64,000 bases of DNA from an uncultured Muribaculaceae bacterium (GCA_910579675.1 CAJTUF010000001.1:62001-126000), one strand, 5' to 3'; positions 6,634 to 15,182 are shown, counted from the stretch's first letter. A program made the numbers and translations. Notes: a model not told the origin generated them from the letters alone.

Positions 6634-6924
6634 TCACCATATCTCGCTGTCTTTCTTGGTTCGGGTGGCGATTTCATCGGCTATCTCCTCGGAGGAGAGT
6701 TTCTTGCTGAGCAAGCGGCAAGCCGATGAGATGTAGTCCATGAAAGTCTTTTGGGTCTTGTGACCGCTGACGTGCATCATCTGTACGATGTCGTATTTAT
6801 GGCTCAGATACATATTGGTGATTCCGGTTCGTCGGGCGGTATGGCTCGTCACGCATTTGAAGCGCGGCAGGAGAACGTTGCCGTTTAGGTCGCTTTCCGG
6901 CTCCTTGCCTTCTTTGACGATGTG
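6634..6924 (-). pseudogene. Tyrosine recombinase (integrase), C-terminal fragment
   Basis: The reading frame from 6924 down to 6634 carries the catalytic core tail of a tyrosine recombinase: TSHTARRTGITNMY (the H-x-x-R box), then MMHVSGHKTQKTFMDYI (the H/W position and the nucleophile tyrosine). The N-terminal arm-binding and core-binding domains are missing, because a stop at 6925-6927 closes the frame. This is the right-hand mark of the decayed element that starts beside ssrA. It cannot act on its own. Confidence 0.8.
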
Positions 6925-6938
6925 TTAACATATTCTGC

Positions 6939-8060
6939 TTAGTTAATCTTTTCCCCTCTCATAATCACCAAACAGTTTTCAGGCGCATTTAAAATCGATT
7001 CTATCCGTTGCCGCTGCGAGTCGGTCAATGATTCGTTTTTAAGAAGGTTCTGAACATAGTTACGATGAGTTCGCATATTGAAAAACATGCAATAATCATC
7101 GTCGGACAAATAGTAGGGGTGGACATTGCGTCCGAGATAGTCATCAAAAATGGTTAGCTCCATGACCTTGCCAGATTGCTTATCAAGCCAGTAATATTCT
7201 CTACCATTAATGGATTCACAGCCACCTATATATCCGGTAAGCAGTTCATATGAATACTTTAATATATCTCTGCTGAAAGAGTGGTTGTCGACTACGATAT
7301 GTGGGAAAATCTTGTTATTTTCCGCATCATAATAATAAGTTGTATCGGTAGTCAATATAAACGAGAACAAAAGCTTCGAGGACATGCCGATCGCACGGGT
7401 ATTATCATAAAGTGATCCCAGTGAGCTCACACCGGCTTGAAGCGGAGGATAGTGGCATACTGTTACATCTTCTACTCCGTTAACCTCCATATCGGGATTG
7501 AATTGAGCAACTGCCACAGTGTCGCCCAAATCTGAAAAACACATTGATACAACTGCAAGATTTCCACTCGGGTAAAGGTAGAGAGAGGGATTATGTATCT
7601 CTTTTATGGTATATGTTCTGTGTAGTGTGCCGTCAAAATCATAAGATTCGATTTCTCCTTGCTTAGACAGATACACCTTTCTACGCGGTTCGTCAATTGC
7701 TCCATTGACATAACTGGGGATGTCTCCGTCGAATGAAGGCATCGGTATTGAAAACAACGTGGTGCCATCCAAATCCATCATCTTCACTGAATCTTGATCT
7801 GAGCCGGGAATTATCAATACGTGTTGATCTGTCATTGTTAGGTCATATACTCCTCCGACCGGGGCTGACCCGGGGCCAAGCGTGACAATCTGGAGGGTAT
7901 CAATCAGAGAACTCAGGTAGATGGTAGTATCACCGGAGCAAGCTTCGGAGTCAATGACAACCAGCTTCTCCATATCGGAAACACTATCTGCAACGTGCTC
8001 CTTGGCAGGCTGACACCCGAATAGCGACAGTACTGTCAACAGGATTAATACATATTTCAT
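6939..8060 (-). CDS. Six-bladed beta-propeller lipoprotein, 373 aa
   Basis: The start at 8060 gives a lipoprotein signal (MKYVLILLTVLSLFGC, cysteine 16). The rest repeats short strand motifs (for example DQHVLIIPGSDQDSVKMMDLDGTTLF), as in the Bacteroidetes six-bladed propeller lipoproteins (DUF4934/NHL-like). A longer frame exists upstream but opens with TTG. The role of these secreted propellers is not known. They often occur in tandem, as here with the next gene. Its stop lies only 15 bases from the cut end of the integrase remnant, so the element boundary falls here. Confidence 0.7.
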   Translation of the reverse strand: MKYVLILLTVLSLFGCQPAKEHVADSVSDMEKLVVIDSEACSGDTTIYLSSLIDTLQIVTLGPGSAPVGGVYDLTMTDQHVLIIPGSDQDSVKMMDLDGTTLFSIPMPSFDGDIPSYVNGAIDEPRRKVYLSKQGEIESYDFDGTLHRTYTIKEIHNPSLYLYPSGNLAVVSMCFSDLGDTVAVAQFNPDMEVNGVEDVTVCHYPPLQAGVSSLGSLYDNTRAIGMSSKLLFSFILTTDTTYYYDAENNKIFPHIVVDNHSFSRDILKYSYELLTGYIGGCESINGREYYWLDKQSGKVMELTIFDDYLGRNVHPYYLSDDDYCMFFNMRTHRNYVQNLLKNESLTDSQRQRIESILNAPENCLVIMRGEKIN

Positions 8061-8136
8061 AGTTCCAAGTAATTTATGTTCATTCAATGCTATGATAGAA
8101 ATGGCTACGCTGATGGATTTCGATTACTGATTAATA

Positions 8137-9342
8137 TTAATTCTTCAGACGCGCTAACATTATGATTGGATTGTCTTCCGGGCTGATGGTTTTCGCCAGT
8201 TCTTCCAGAGGACCGCTTAACTTACCTTCGTCAAGCAGATAACACAGATCCTCAGCAAGAATTACCTGTGCGATATATCCTTCAGGCAAGGCGTGGATGC
8301 TTCCGCTTGGACGTGACTCATAATAATTGAGCGGCCCATTCTTATCTATATCCTGATTTGATAGAGTGATGTGAGTCCAATCACCGGTATGTCGATCATA
8401 AAGAAATTGACGAGGGTCCAAGACTGAATTAGACTCCAGATCTATAGCTTTCTCTATTGTATGCAGCAGGATATAACGCTCGTTCATACCATCGATTGTG
8501 GTGAGATACGGGTATCCTCCTTCCGACACCTTGTTTCGCTTGGCTATGATTGGTTTCAGGCGACCATCGGTAAATACTGAGATATTGTCTTCCATCGCGT
8601 CAGACACAATAATCTGATCTCCTATGGTCGAAAATTGCGGAGTCCAAAGACATATTCCATACACACTGTTATCCACAAACCATGTTACGCCATCGGAGGT
8701 GGGATCAACCATCTCAATCGGAAGTTCTGTTATTGAGTCGGTGGTCAAATCAATATAGTAGAACGGCTTATGGTTTACACCGTGTTGCTGTCGCAGTTCT
8801 TCATTCGACGTATTTTTGCGGTCTATTCCAAGCAGTGTATTTTTGTCATAAATAAACAGTTCTTGACCATGGCGGTATTTGTCGGGCAATTTAATCCTTT
8901 TGAGATGATTGCCGCTGAAATTGTATTGCTGAATAATATCGCTTGAACTATCTGTTACAAAAATACAAAGATTATCCGGATCTATAATCAAACGGCTGAT
9001 GGATTGGTATTCAGTTGGCGCCTCTCCTACATGATTAAAACTATGAGAGTACGATCCATCTCTGTGAAATACTATTATATCATATTTCCCATTGAAAGTA
9101 AATATACAATCATCGGTCATAGTGATATATGCATTTGAAAGAAGACAACTGTCGTTTATCTCCAATGGAATGTATTCTACATCAGCGATATCTTGGATGT
9201 TGATAGCCTCACGAGGATATTCGGCTGAAAAATCTATTACCGGAATATCACCACTATCAGACGAGTCGCTTCCTTGGCCGCAGCCGGTTGCGAGGACAAG
9301 CAAGCAGCCATATAATAGCGAGGTGCTTTTAAGGTGTTTCAT
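8137..9342 (-). CDS. Six-bladed beta-propeller lipoprotein, 401 aa
   Basis: The lipobox LVLATGC (cysteine 21) is followed by an acidic Ser/Asp/Gly linker. The beginning IPVIDFSAEYPREAINIQDIADVEYIPLE is characteristic of the 6-bladed beta-propeller family (DUF4934-like) in Bacteroidetes. Repeating strands such as DGSYSHSFNHVGEAPTEYQ follow. It would sit on the cell surface or in the periplasm. It precedes the shorter paralogue by 76 bases on the same strand, and the two are probably co-transcribed. Confidence 0.75.
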   Translation of the reverse strand: MKHLKSTSLLYGCLLVLATGCGQGSDSSDSGDIPVIDFSAEYPREAINIQDIADVEYIPLEINDSCLLSNAYITMTDDCIFTFNGKYDIIVFHRDGSYSHSFNHVGEAPTEYQSISRLIIDPDNLCIFVTDSSSDIIQQYNFSGNHLKRIKLPDKYRHGQELFIYDKNTLLGIDRKNTSNEELRQQHGVNHKPFYYIDLTTDSITELPIEMVDPTSDGVTWFVDNSVYGICLWTPQFSTIGDQIIVSDAMEDNISVFTDGRLKPIIAKRNKVSEGGYPYLTTIDGMNERYILLHTIEKAIDLESNSVLDPRQFLYDRHTGDWTHITLSNQDIDKNGPLNYYESRPSGSIHALPEGYIAQVILAEDLCYLLDEGKLSGPLEELAKTISPEDNPIIMLARLKN

Positions 9343-9542
9343 GCTACTTTTTTATTAATGGATAGAACTAAATTTTCTTCCTTCTTATAATCATCTGTTG
9401 GCCGTTATATTAACCGAGATAGATGCTCCAATTAATTATAGGCAACGTGTCTAAACAACGTAAGCTCGATGAAAATTAAGCGATTCAAAGTTTGGTGGTT
9501 AGTAATAAAAGTGCTGAATTTTAAACAAACGCTCTTTTCACT

Positions 9543-9925
9543 ATGCTCATCGAGGACAAAGTTATTGAAATTTTCGTAATGGCGGATGATTTCAGCAAGA
9601 TTTTTTTAACGCAATGCTCCGCCTTCGAGGTCTTGACAAGCCCAAAGATGGAAGGAAACGTGATTACCACCGCGATTGCCGAGTGGCACAGGCAGAGATT
9701 ATCGTCATCATGATCATGTTCCACTCCTCGTTGCGTAAACGGACAATTATCGAGACCATCAACGATGAACTAAAGAGCATTGCGCAGATTGAACATTCGA
9801 GGCACCGTTCTTTCCCTAATTTCATCGTCAATCCAATCGGCGGTATCGCCGATTATTGTCTGCTCCCGAAAAAAACGATGATAAACCTTGAACGATCATA
9901 CTCTAAACAGCTGACTCTCTTTTGA
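9543..9925 (+). pseudogene. IS982-family transposase, frameshifted and internally deleted
   Basis: The N-terminus starts at 9543 (MLIEDKVIEIFVMADDFSKIF). It shifts frame at the T-run 9600-9606, continues as DGRKRDYHRDCRVAQAEIIVIMIMFHS, and then joins directly to the C-terminal end (RKRTIIETINDELKSIAQIEHSRHRSFPNF, then PKKTMINLERSYSKQLTLF). About two thirds of the usual length of 290-300 residues is missing between FHS and LRKRT. This removes most of the DDE catalytic domain. I could not define the terminal inverted repeats. Confidence 0.8.
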
Positions 9926-10067
9926 TTATATTCATCAAACCCACGTTATATCACGACTATTGGCTAATTCTTTTAGCAAGCCATTCGCCTCGCTTCTGTC
10001 GGCACTCTTTAAGGGTTGGTGCCACATCATGAGGACTCACTACCCATCAAAATCCATCAAAAAGCAT

Positions 10068-10075
10068 TATCTTTG
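10068..10075 (+). promoter_or_regulatory. -7 promoter element for the 10084 gene
   Basis: TATCTTTG at 10068-10075 ends eight bases before the ATG at 10084, so the mRNA leader should be only a few bases. Confidence 0.55.
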
Positions 10076-10083
10076 CGGCTAAG

Positions 10084-10659
10084 ATGGAGATCAGGAATCT
10101 ACTTGAAATATACACTCGGCAAGAGTTCAGAGACTGGCTGATGACCAATGCGTCAACGGCCACTGAATGCTGGGTGTATGTGAAAAAGGGAAAAACTCCG
10201 GTCGACGGCATCTTATGGTATCTTGATGCTGTCGAGGAGGCTTTGTGTTTCGGTTGGATTGATTCCACCTGCAAGTTGAATAATGGCATGGTTGCGCAAC
10301 GCTTCAGCCCTCGCAAGAAAGATTCCAACTGGACAGAACTTAACAAAGAAAGATGCCGCCGGCTCATCAAGCTCGGATTGATGACTGAGCTTGGAGCAAA
10401 GGGTTTGGCGGATATGGATACCCCTTTTTCTATCGACCCCGAGGTAGAAGGAGCGTTTAAAGCCAACAGGACAGCGTGGGAAAACTTCAAATCATTTCAT
10501 CCGCTCTATCAGCGTGTGAGAATTGACAAGATCCACAATGAAAAGAATCGTCGACGTACAGACAATTTCCATAAGCGATTGCAAAAACTCATAGAGGCTT
10601 CTGAAAAAGGCAAAATGATAGGCGACTGGAACGATTGCGGACGTCTGCTTAACTATTGA
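10084..10659 (+). CDS. YdeI/OmdA-family protein
   Basis: The 191-aa protein matches the YdeI/OmpD-associated family. Signs are FRDWLMTNASTATECWVYVKKGK near the N-terminus, the central box ILWYLDAVEEALCFGWIDSTCK, and a C-terminal helix region (NEKNRRRTDNFHKRLQKLI). Members are cytoplasmic and have been linked to antimicrobial-peptide or bacteriocin protection in enterobacteria, but no biochemical reaction is established. The next gene begins two bases after its stop, so the two form a unit. Confidence 0.75.
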   Translation: MEIRNLLEIYTRQEFRDWLMTNASTATECWVYVKKGKTPVDGILWYLDAVEEALCFGWIDSTCKLNNGMVAQRFSPRKKDSNWTELNKERCRRLIKLGLMTELGAKGLADMDTPFSIDPEVEGAFKANRTAWENFKSFHPLYQRVRIDKIHNEKNRRRTDNFHKRLQKLIEASEKGKMIGDWNDCGRLLNY

Positions 10660-10660
10660 T

Positions 10661-11140
10661 ATGGAGATCAGACCTTACAATGCCGACGACTTGGTTGAGA
10701 TTATAAATCTCTTCCGGGCCACAATACACCTGATCAATATCAAGGATTATACCCAAGAGCAGGTCGATGCGTGGGCTCCTGATTTCATTGATAAGGAAAA
10801 GTGGAATAAAACATTGTCTGAGCATCATACATTTGTGGCTGTCAACGGCGATGTTATAATTGGATTCGGAGATATTGACGATTCCGGCTATCTGGATAGA
10901 CTGTATGTCCATCATGATTATCAGAGGCGAGGTGTGGCAACCCTAATATGCACCAAACTTGAATCAATGATAGATGCCAACTTAACAATCATGACCCACG
11001 CATCAATAACAGCAAAGCCATTTTTTGAAAATCGGGGATACAAGGTTGTTAAAGAGCAAATTGTAGAAAGAAACGGTGTATCACTGAAAAACTTCATAAT
11101 GAAACTTGACAGACCCGCCACGATGATGGACAAGCCATGA
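10661..11140 (+). CDS. GNAT-family N-acetyltransferase, 159 aa
   Basis: The acetyl-CoA binding motif A is LDRLYVHHDYQRRGVATLICTKLE (the Q-R-R-G-V-A loop). It is preceded by the strand VIIGFGDIDDSGYL and followed by motif B (THASITAKPFFENRGYKVVKEQ). The length is normal for a single-domain GNAT. The substrate is unknown. The gene is immediately coupled to the YdeI-like gene upstream. Confidence 0.85.
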   Translation: MEIRPYNADDLVEIINLFRATIHLINIKDYTQEQVDAWAPDFIDKEKWNKTLSEHHTFVAVNGDVIIGFGDIDDSGYLDRLYVHHDYQRRGVATLICTKLESMIDANLTIMTHASITAKPFFENRGYKVVKEQIVERNGVSLKNFIMKLDRPATMMDKP

Positions 11141-11234
11141 ACACCAAACTGTCTATCACCGCTTCCTACAATGGAAGGTGATATGTCGCTGCACCTTATT
11201 AATGTAGATTCAACCCTTCAATCGCTATAAAATA

Positions 11235-11837
11235 ATGAAACGCCATAATTACATATCAGTCATATCAAAGACCGTACCCGGTTTCATCGCAGGATTATCC
11301 CTGTTTGTGACGTCGTGTAGTCCAAACAACAGGTACGCAGTTTATCAGTATGATAATGGTGATGACTACTTTTCTGAAGGACTTCAACGTATTGTTGACA
11401 AGTATGGAAAGATTGGATTCAGGGATAGCTTTGGGGCGACCGTCATCGCTCCACAATATGCCTTTGCATTTCCTTTCAAAGATGGATATGCCAAAGTTAC
11501 AGATATCGGACACCTTGAGGCTGTCGACAAAAGAGGAGAATATCATCAATGGGAAAGTGATTCATGGTATTACATAGACACGACCGGAACAAAACATCCT
11601 GAACTTATCAAAATCGCTGGCCAAATTAAATCTACTGTTGATGGGCGTTTCCTGCAAGATGCTATTGTCACTAATAATCGGACCGGGAACAATTCATTGT
11701 CAGACGCGTTAGGGAGATTCAGTATGCTTTGTGAGAATGGAGATTCGCTGACCATAAGTTATGCGGGGCTTATATCTCAAACTATTCCGGTAAATCCAGC
11801 CGATTCTACGGAATGGAATATCTCGATGTATCGGTAA
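11235..11837 (+). CDS. WG-repeat lipoprotein with carboxypeptidase-regulatory-like tail
   Basis: The signal region ends in the lipobox LFVTSC. Residues 48-85 (EGLQRIVDKYGKIGFRDSFGATVIAPQYAFAFPFKDGYAKV) are a WG repeat. The C-terminal 70 residues (GQIKSTVDGRFLQDAIVTNN... DALGRFSMLCENGDSLTISYAGL) look like a CarboxypepD_reg-like beta sandwich, as found at the N-terminus of SusC-like receptors. The combination suggests a surface-exposed binding protein. No partner transporter lies nearby. Confidence 0.65.
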   Translation: MKRHNYISVISKTVPGFIAGLSLFVTSCSPNNRYAVYQYDNGDDYFSEGLQRIVDKYGKIGFRDSFGATVIAPQYAFAFPFKDGYAKVTDIGHLEAVDKRGEYHQWESDSWYYIDTTGTKHPELIKIAGQIKSTVDGRFLQDAIVTNNRTGNNSLSDALGRFSMLCENGDSLTISYAGLISQTIPVNPADSTEWNISMYR

Positions 11838-11925
11838 ACCCAACATCTCTCCTTGTCAAAACGAGGTTATTGGGGGCATTGTATTTTTTTTGCTCACGGA
11901 TTTTGTCGGAATCAAGAAAAAGATG

Positions 11926-11946
11926 TAATTTTGCGTAATCAATTAC
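11926..11946 (+). promoter_or_regulatory. Promoter and candidate operator of the MarR-GNAT gene
   Basis: TAATTTTG (11926-11933) is the -7 box. Directly after it GTAAT (11935-11939) and ATTAC (11942-11946) form an inverted repeat across the likely start of transcription. MarR proteins usually repress their own gene from such a site. Confidence 0.5.
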
Positions 11947-11964
11947 ATAATTAAATACGCATAT

Positions 11965-12924
11965 ATGACAATGGACTTCTTTGAGCGTACAGGCAAGATG
12001 GCTATCGGCAGCAGACTTAGAGTCTTGACCGAAACACTGACCCGCGATGCCGCAAGCATATATGGCCTTTATGGCGTTGAAATAAAACCCAAATGGTTTC
12101 CTGTCTTTTATTCTCTGACCGATGAACAACCCCAGAGTGTAACGGCCATCGCAAGGGAAATAGGACAGTCACACCCGTCGGTAAGCACCATAGTCAAGGA
12201 AATGATTAAGGCAGGCCTTATCGCGGAAGTTGACGACAAGTCCGACCGCAGATGCACACTCCTGACGCTTACTGAATACGGCAAAAGCCTTTCCAACGAG
12301 CTTATCGCCGAGCTTCGCGATGTGGAACGTGCTGTGGAACAGATCTCATCGGAGTGCGACAATGACTTGTGGGCTGCCATCGCCGATTGGGAGAAAGCCC
12401 TCGCGCGAAAATCCATACTCCAGCGGGTTAAGGAGATAAAGGAGCGACGCGAACATTCAGAGGTTGAGATTGTCGAGTTTCAACCACAATACAAAAAGGC
12501 ATTCTACGAGCTCAACCGCAAGTGGATTGAACAGTATTGGGAGTTGGAACCGCACGACATCGAAGTCCTGGAAAATCCGGACAAACATATCCTCGAAAAA
12601 GGCGGACATATATTCGTGGCATTATACAACGGCTTTCCTGTTGGTGTCTGCGCCCTATGTCCCATGCCTGAAGAATCGGCCTACGATTTTGAGCTGGCAA
12701 AGCTCGCGGTAAACAATTCCATACAGCGCAAAGGCATTGGCCGCCGACTTTGCGATGCTGTAATAGACAAGGCCCGGGAACTGGGCGGCGAAAAACTCTT
12801 CCTTGAAAGCAATACCAGGCTCAAACCGGCAATAGCTCTGTATCGTAAACTCGGGTTCAAGGAATTACCAGAATACCATCCGGCTTATGCCCGTGGCGAC
12901 ATTCAGATGGAATTACCACTCTAA
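11965..12924 (+). CDS. MarR-family regulator fused to a GNAT acetyltransferase
   Basis: Residues 1-150 form a MarR winged helix (SVTAIAREIGQSHPSVSTIVKEMIKAGLIAEVDDKSDRRCTLLTLTEYG, with the DxRS/DRR wing). Residues 165-319 form a GNAT domain with motif A LAVNNSIQRKGIGRRLCDAVIDKA and motif B FLESNTRLKPAIALYRKLGFKEL. Such two-domain proteins are known in several phyla. They may couple sensing of a small molecule or acetyl-CoA to transcription. The gene is followed after 12 bases by a cupin gene, a plausible co-transcribed target. Confidence 0.85.
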   Translation: MTMDFFERTGKMAIGSRLRVLTETLTRDAASIYGLYGVEIKPKWFPVFYSLTDEQPQSVTAIAREIGQSHPSVSTIVKEMIKAGLIAEVDDKSDRRCTLLTLTEYGKSLSNELIAELRDVERAVEQISSECDNDLWAAIADWEKALARKSILQRVKEIKERREHSEVEIVEFQPQYKKAFYELNRKWIEQYWELEPHDIEVLENPDKHILEKGGHIFVALYNGFPVGVCALCPMPEESAYDFELAKLAVNNSIQRKGIGRRLCDAVIDKARELGGEKLFLESNTRLKPAIALYRKLGFKELPEYHPAYARGDIQMELPL

Positions 12925-12936
12925 CTACCGGTCTAC

Positions 12937-13275
12937 ATGAAAACCAAACTGTTTGTACGGCGCCAAGATGCGCTAAAAAAAACTTTCAAGGGGGTAAATC
13001 TTGACTCTCTCGCCGTTGGTGAGAAGTCAATGGTGACTAAGATGAACTATGTGAAGGGCAACTTCGCCACTCTCCACTCTCATCCTCATGAACAGTGTGG
13101 CTATGTAATCTCTGGCAAATACCGCCTAATAGTCGAAGGAAATCATAAGATTGATGAGATAATGCATCCGGGCGACACATACGCCATCCCCGGCAATACT
13201 CCCCACTCTTTTGAGGTCATTGAGGGTGGTGAGGTCATCGATGTGTTCACACCCCATCGCGAAGACTACCTCTAA
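12937..13275 (+). CDS. Cupin-domain protein, 112 aa
   Basis: A single cupin barrel with motif 1 HSHPHEQCGYVISGKYRLIVEG (metal ligands His-His-Glu equivalents) and motif 2 PGDTYAIPGNTPHSFEVIEGG. It is cytoplasmic, about the minimal length for the fold. Function cannot be assigned beyond possible small-molecule binding or isomerase activity. It follows the MarR-GNAT gene by 12 bases and is probably in its operon. Confidence 0.8.
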   Translation: MKTKLFVRRQDALKKTFKGVNLDSLAVGEKSMVTKMNYVKGNFATLHSHPHEQCGYVISGKYRLIVEGNHKIDEIMHPGDTYAIPGNTPHSFEVIEGGEVIDVFTPHREDYL

Positions 13276-13368
13276 TCCTACTCTTTGCCTGTCGCATTGC
13301 CTATGGTATATATACAAACGTTACCGAATTTTGAAATCTGAACAATAGTTTAAGCTAAGACCACTCTA

Positions 13369-13875
13369 ATGATCGACACCGAAAGACTTACCCTCAGGCC
13401 TTGGAGTCCTGACGACGACGCAGCTCTTTATAAGTATGCCTCCGACTCACGTGTGAGCGAACTGGCGTTGTGGCCCACTCACACATCCGTCGTTATGAGC
13501 AGAGAAGTAATTGAAAAGTTCTTTATGCCAAATCCCCATTGCTTTGCCATGGTATTGAAAGCCACAGGCGAAACGATAGGGTGCATCGGACTTGTCCCTA
13601 CAGCCGACGAACATCACGAAACGGAGCGTTTGGAAAGGGAGGTTGGATATTGGATCGGGCATACATACTGGAATACCGGCCTCACCACCGAGGCTCTCAA
13701 GGGGTTGATAGCCTATTGCCGTGAGAAAACGGATTTAGCGTCATTGCTCATCACCACCGACCACCGCAACATAGCATCCCGCCGTGTCGCGGAAAAATGC
13801 GATTTCCGTTTGACCGACACCTACCTCTACGACGGCGTAAAAAACTATGCTTTCCGATTGCTTCTAAACCGATAA
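13369..13875 (+). CDS. GNAT-family acetyltransferase, RimJ/RimL type
   Basis: The start TERLTLRPWSPDDDAALYKYASD and the core EVGYWIGHTYWNTGLTTEALKGLI are typical of the RimJ/RimL subgroup of GNAT proteins, which acetylate protein N-termini or small amines. The acetyl-CoA loop (H-T-Y-W-N-T-G-L) is somewhat unusual but in place. The substrate is unknown. It ends shortly before a convergent hairpin pair. Confidence 0.8.
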   Translation: MIDTERLTLRPWSPDDDAALYKYASDSRVSELALWPTHTSVVMSREVIEKFFMPNPHCFAMVLKATGETIGCIGLVPTADEHHETERLEREVGYWIGHTYWNTGLTTEALKGLIAYCREKTDLASLLITTDHRNIASRRVAEKCDFRLTDTYLYDGVKNYAFRLLLNR

Positions 13876-13895
13876 TCTCATACCTGCGATTAGCT

Positions 13896-13960
13896 GGGTC
13901 AATGCTATTGACCCGTCTACAAACAGCGCGACCCACCCCCGATTAACCCGTGGTGGGTCG
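13896..13960. terminator. Two hairpins between convergent genes
   Basis: GGGTCAA (13896-13902) pairs with TTGACCC (13908-13914), and CGACCCACC (13929-13937) pairs with GGTGGGTCG (13952-13960). The second stem reaches into the 3' end of the minus-strand hxlR-type gene. No strong T-run is seen. Confidence 0.5.
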
Positions 13961-14314
13961 TGCTATCTTGTCAAAATTGGTCATCGCCCACGAAATAAGT
14001 TGTCCCAGAACCGGCATAAGACTCTTTCCAAGGTCGGTCAACGAATATTCTACGCGAGGTGGTATCTCGGAATACATGCGACGGGAGATCAGGCCATCGG
14101 CCTCAAGATTTTTCAATGTCTCCGTCAACACCTTGGGAGATATATCGGGGATAGCTTTGCCAATGGCATTGAAACGTGTGGCTTCATTTTCTGCGAGCAC
14201 ACACAAGATGAGTATCGACCATTTGCCCGAAAAGCGCGATATCACATTTCGCACCGGGCAATCTGATAAATGAGTATATTTTTTTAGATTTTCTTGTAAT
14301 TGCAATGGCTTCAT
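13943..14314 (-). CDS. HxlR-family transcriptional regulator, 123 aa
   Basis: The protein has the HxlR winged helix (CPVRNVISRFSGKWSILILCVLAENEATRFNAIGKAIPDISPKVLTETLKNLEADGLI). The near-N-terminal cysteine 19 (SDCPV) is the redox- or electrophile-sensing position in YodB/HypR-type members. The ATG at 14314 was preferred over an in-frame TTG six bases upstream. It diverges from a cupin gene, and a 5-2-5 inverted repeat lies 16 bases before its start, so it probably represses both itself and the cupin gene. Confidence 0.85.
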   Translation of the reverse strand: MKPLQLQENLKKYTHLSDCPVRNVISRFSGKWSILILCVLAENEATRFNAIGKAIPDISPKVLTETLKNLEADGLISRRMYSEIPPRVEYSLTDLGKSLMPVLGQLISWAMTNFDKIARPTTG

Positions 14315-14329
14315 TTTCAAAAACAGTTA

Positions 14330-14341
14330 CTTACAGGTAAG
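14330..14341. promoter_or_regulatory. Candidate HxlR operator
   Basis: CTTAC (14330-14334) and GTAAG (14337-14341) form a perfect inverted repeat with a 2-base spacer inside the wider TTACTTACAGGTAAG. It lies between the divergent regulator and cupin genes. Confidence 0.5.
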
Positions 14342-14386
14342 CGGCTTACATTTTTGTAACGTCTTGCGTGGCAAAGATTTTCACAT

Positions 14387-14394
14387 TACCTTTG
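14387..14394 (+). promoter_or_regulatory. -7 promoter element for the 14472 cupin gene
   Basis: TACCTTTG at 14387-14394 matches TAnnTTTG. This gives a leader of roughly 70-75 bases before the ATG at 14472. Confidence 0.55.
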
Positions 14395-14471
14395 CGCTAT
14401 CAAACCGAAAGCGGCTCACCGCTGCAAAGTTACCAAAACCATCTCTAACATCAAAAAACAGCAACCAAATT

Positions 14472-14882
14472 ATGAGCGAAGTGAAAGTGCTTGACAAAGG
14501 CCAGAAGTTCTCGCATGTATCTGTAGGAGCCCTCCTCGGCTTCGAGGGCAAACAGTTTGTAAAAGATGCCACAGGTGCCACCTCTTGCGAGATATCATTC
14601 GGCTCGCTTCCTTCGGGAGCAGCCGTTCCTTTCTTCCACAGCCACAAAGAAAATGAGGAGAATTACATAATCCTCAGCGGCAAAGGCCGATTTCAGGTCG
14701 ACTCCGAAGTGTTTGACGTGGCTGAAGGTTCAGTGATAAGAGTCGCTACCAACTCCGACCGCAACCTCCGCTGTACCTCCACCGCCCCGCTGTGCTATAT
14801 CTGCATTCAGGCAAAGGAGGGCTCTCTCTGCGGCTATACCATGACCGACGCCGAGATCACCGAGCGCGAAAATCTGCTCTGA
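14472..14882 (+). CDS. Cupin-domain protein, 136 aa
   Basis: A cupin with motif 1 PFFHSHKENEENYIILSGKGRFQVDSE and motif 2 GSVIRVATNSDRNLRCTS. The ATG at 14472 starts MSEVKVLDKG; the frame is open further upstream but overlaps the promoter. Small cupins divergent from HxlR regulators are often part of an electrophile or redox response in Bacteroidetes. The exact reaction is unknown. Confidence 0.8.
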   Translation: MSEVKVLDKGQKFSHVSVGALLGFEGKQFVKDATGATSCEISFGSLPSGAAVPFFHSHKENEENYIILSGKGRFQVDSEVFDVAEGSVIRVATNSDRNLRCTSTAPLCYICIQAKEGSLCGYTMTDAEITERENLL

Positions 14883-14913
14883 TCTGCCTTCAGAACCTCA
14901 TGGTGGCTATAAC

Positions 14914-14947
14914 CGGCGGTGCAGCTCTCCCGGGAGCTGCACCGCCG
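14914..14947 (+). terminator. 14-bp perfect hairpin after the cupin gene
   Basis: CGGCGGTGCAGCTC (14914-14927) pairs exactly with GAGCTGCACCGCCG (14934-14947). A T-run is lacking. It separates the cupin gene from the lpxD operon. Nothing else is seen in the remaining non-coding stretch up to 15182, apart from a T-rich run and a CACCTTTG just before lpxD that may be its promoter. Confidence 0.6.
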
Positions 14948-15182
14948 ATTTGTCCTTACACCGGAAAAAAGAAGCAAATCCGGGTATGGTCAGGTCGCTC
15001 AATGAATGACAATTCAAGCGATAATCAGCAACTGTATATCTTAAAGATCCGTAAACAGACGCCCGACAATGAGTGCCAAGGAGGGTTCAGGTGGCGAGTA
15101 GGGGGCTGCGGGTTTGGCTATATCGTTTTTTTTTTGCACCTTTGCAAATCGAATTCGATTATCAACAACACTCATTCCAAAA

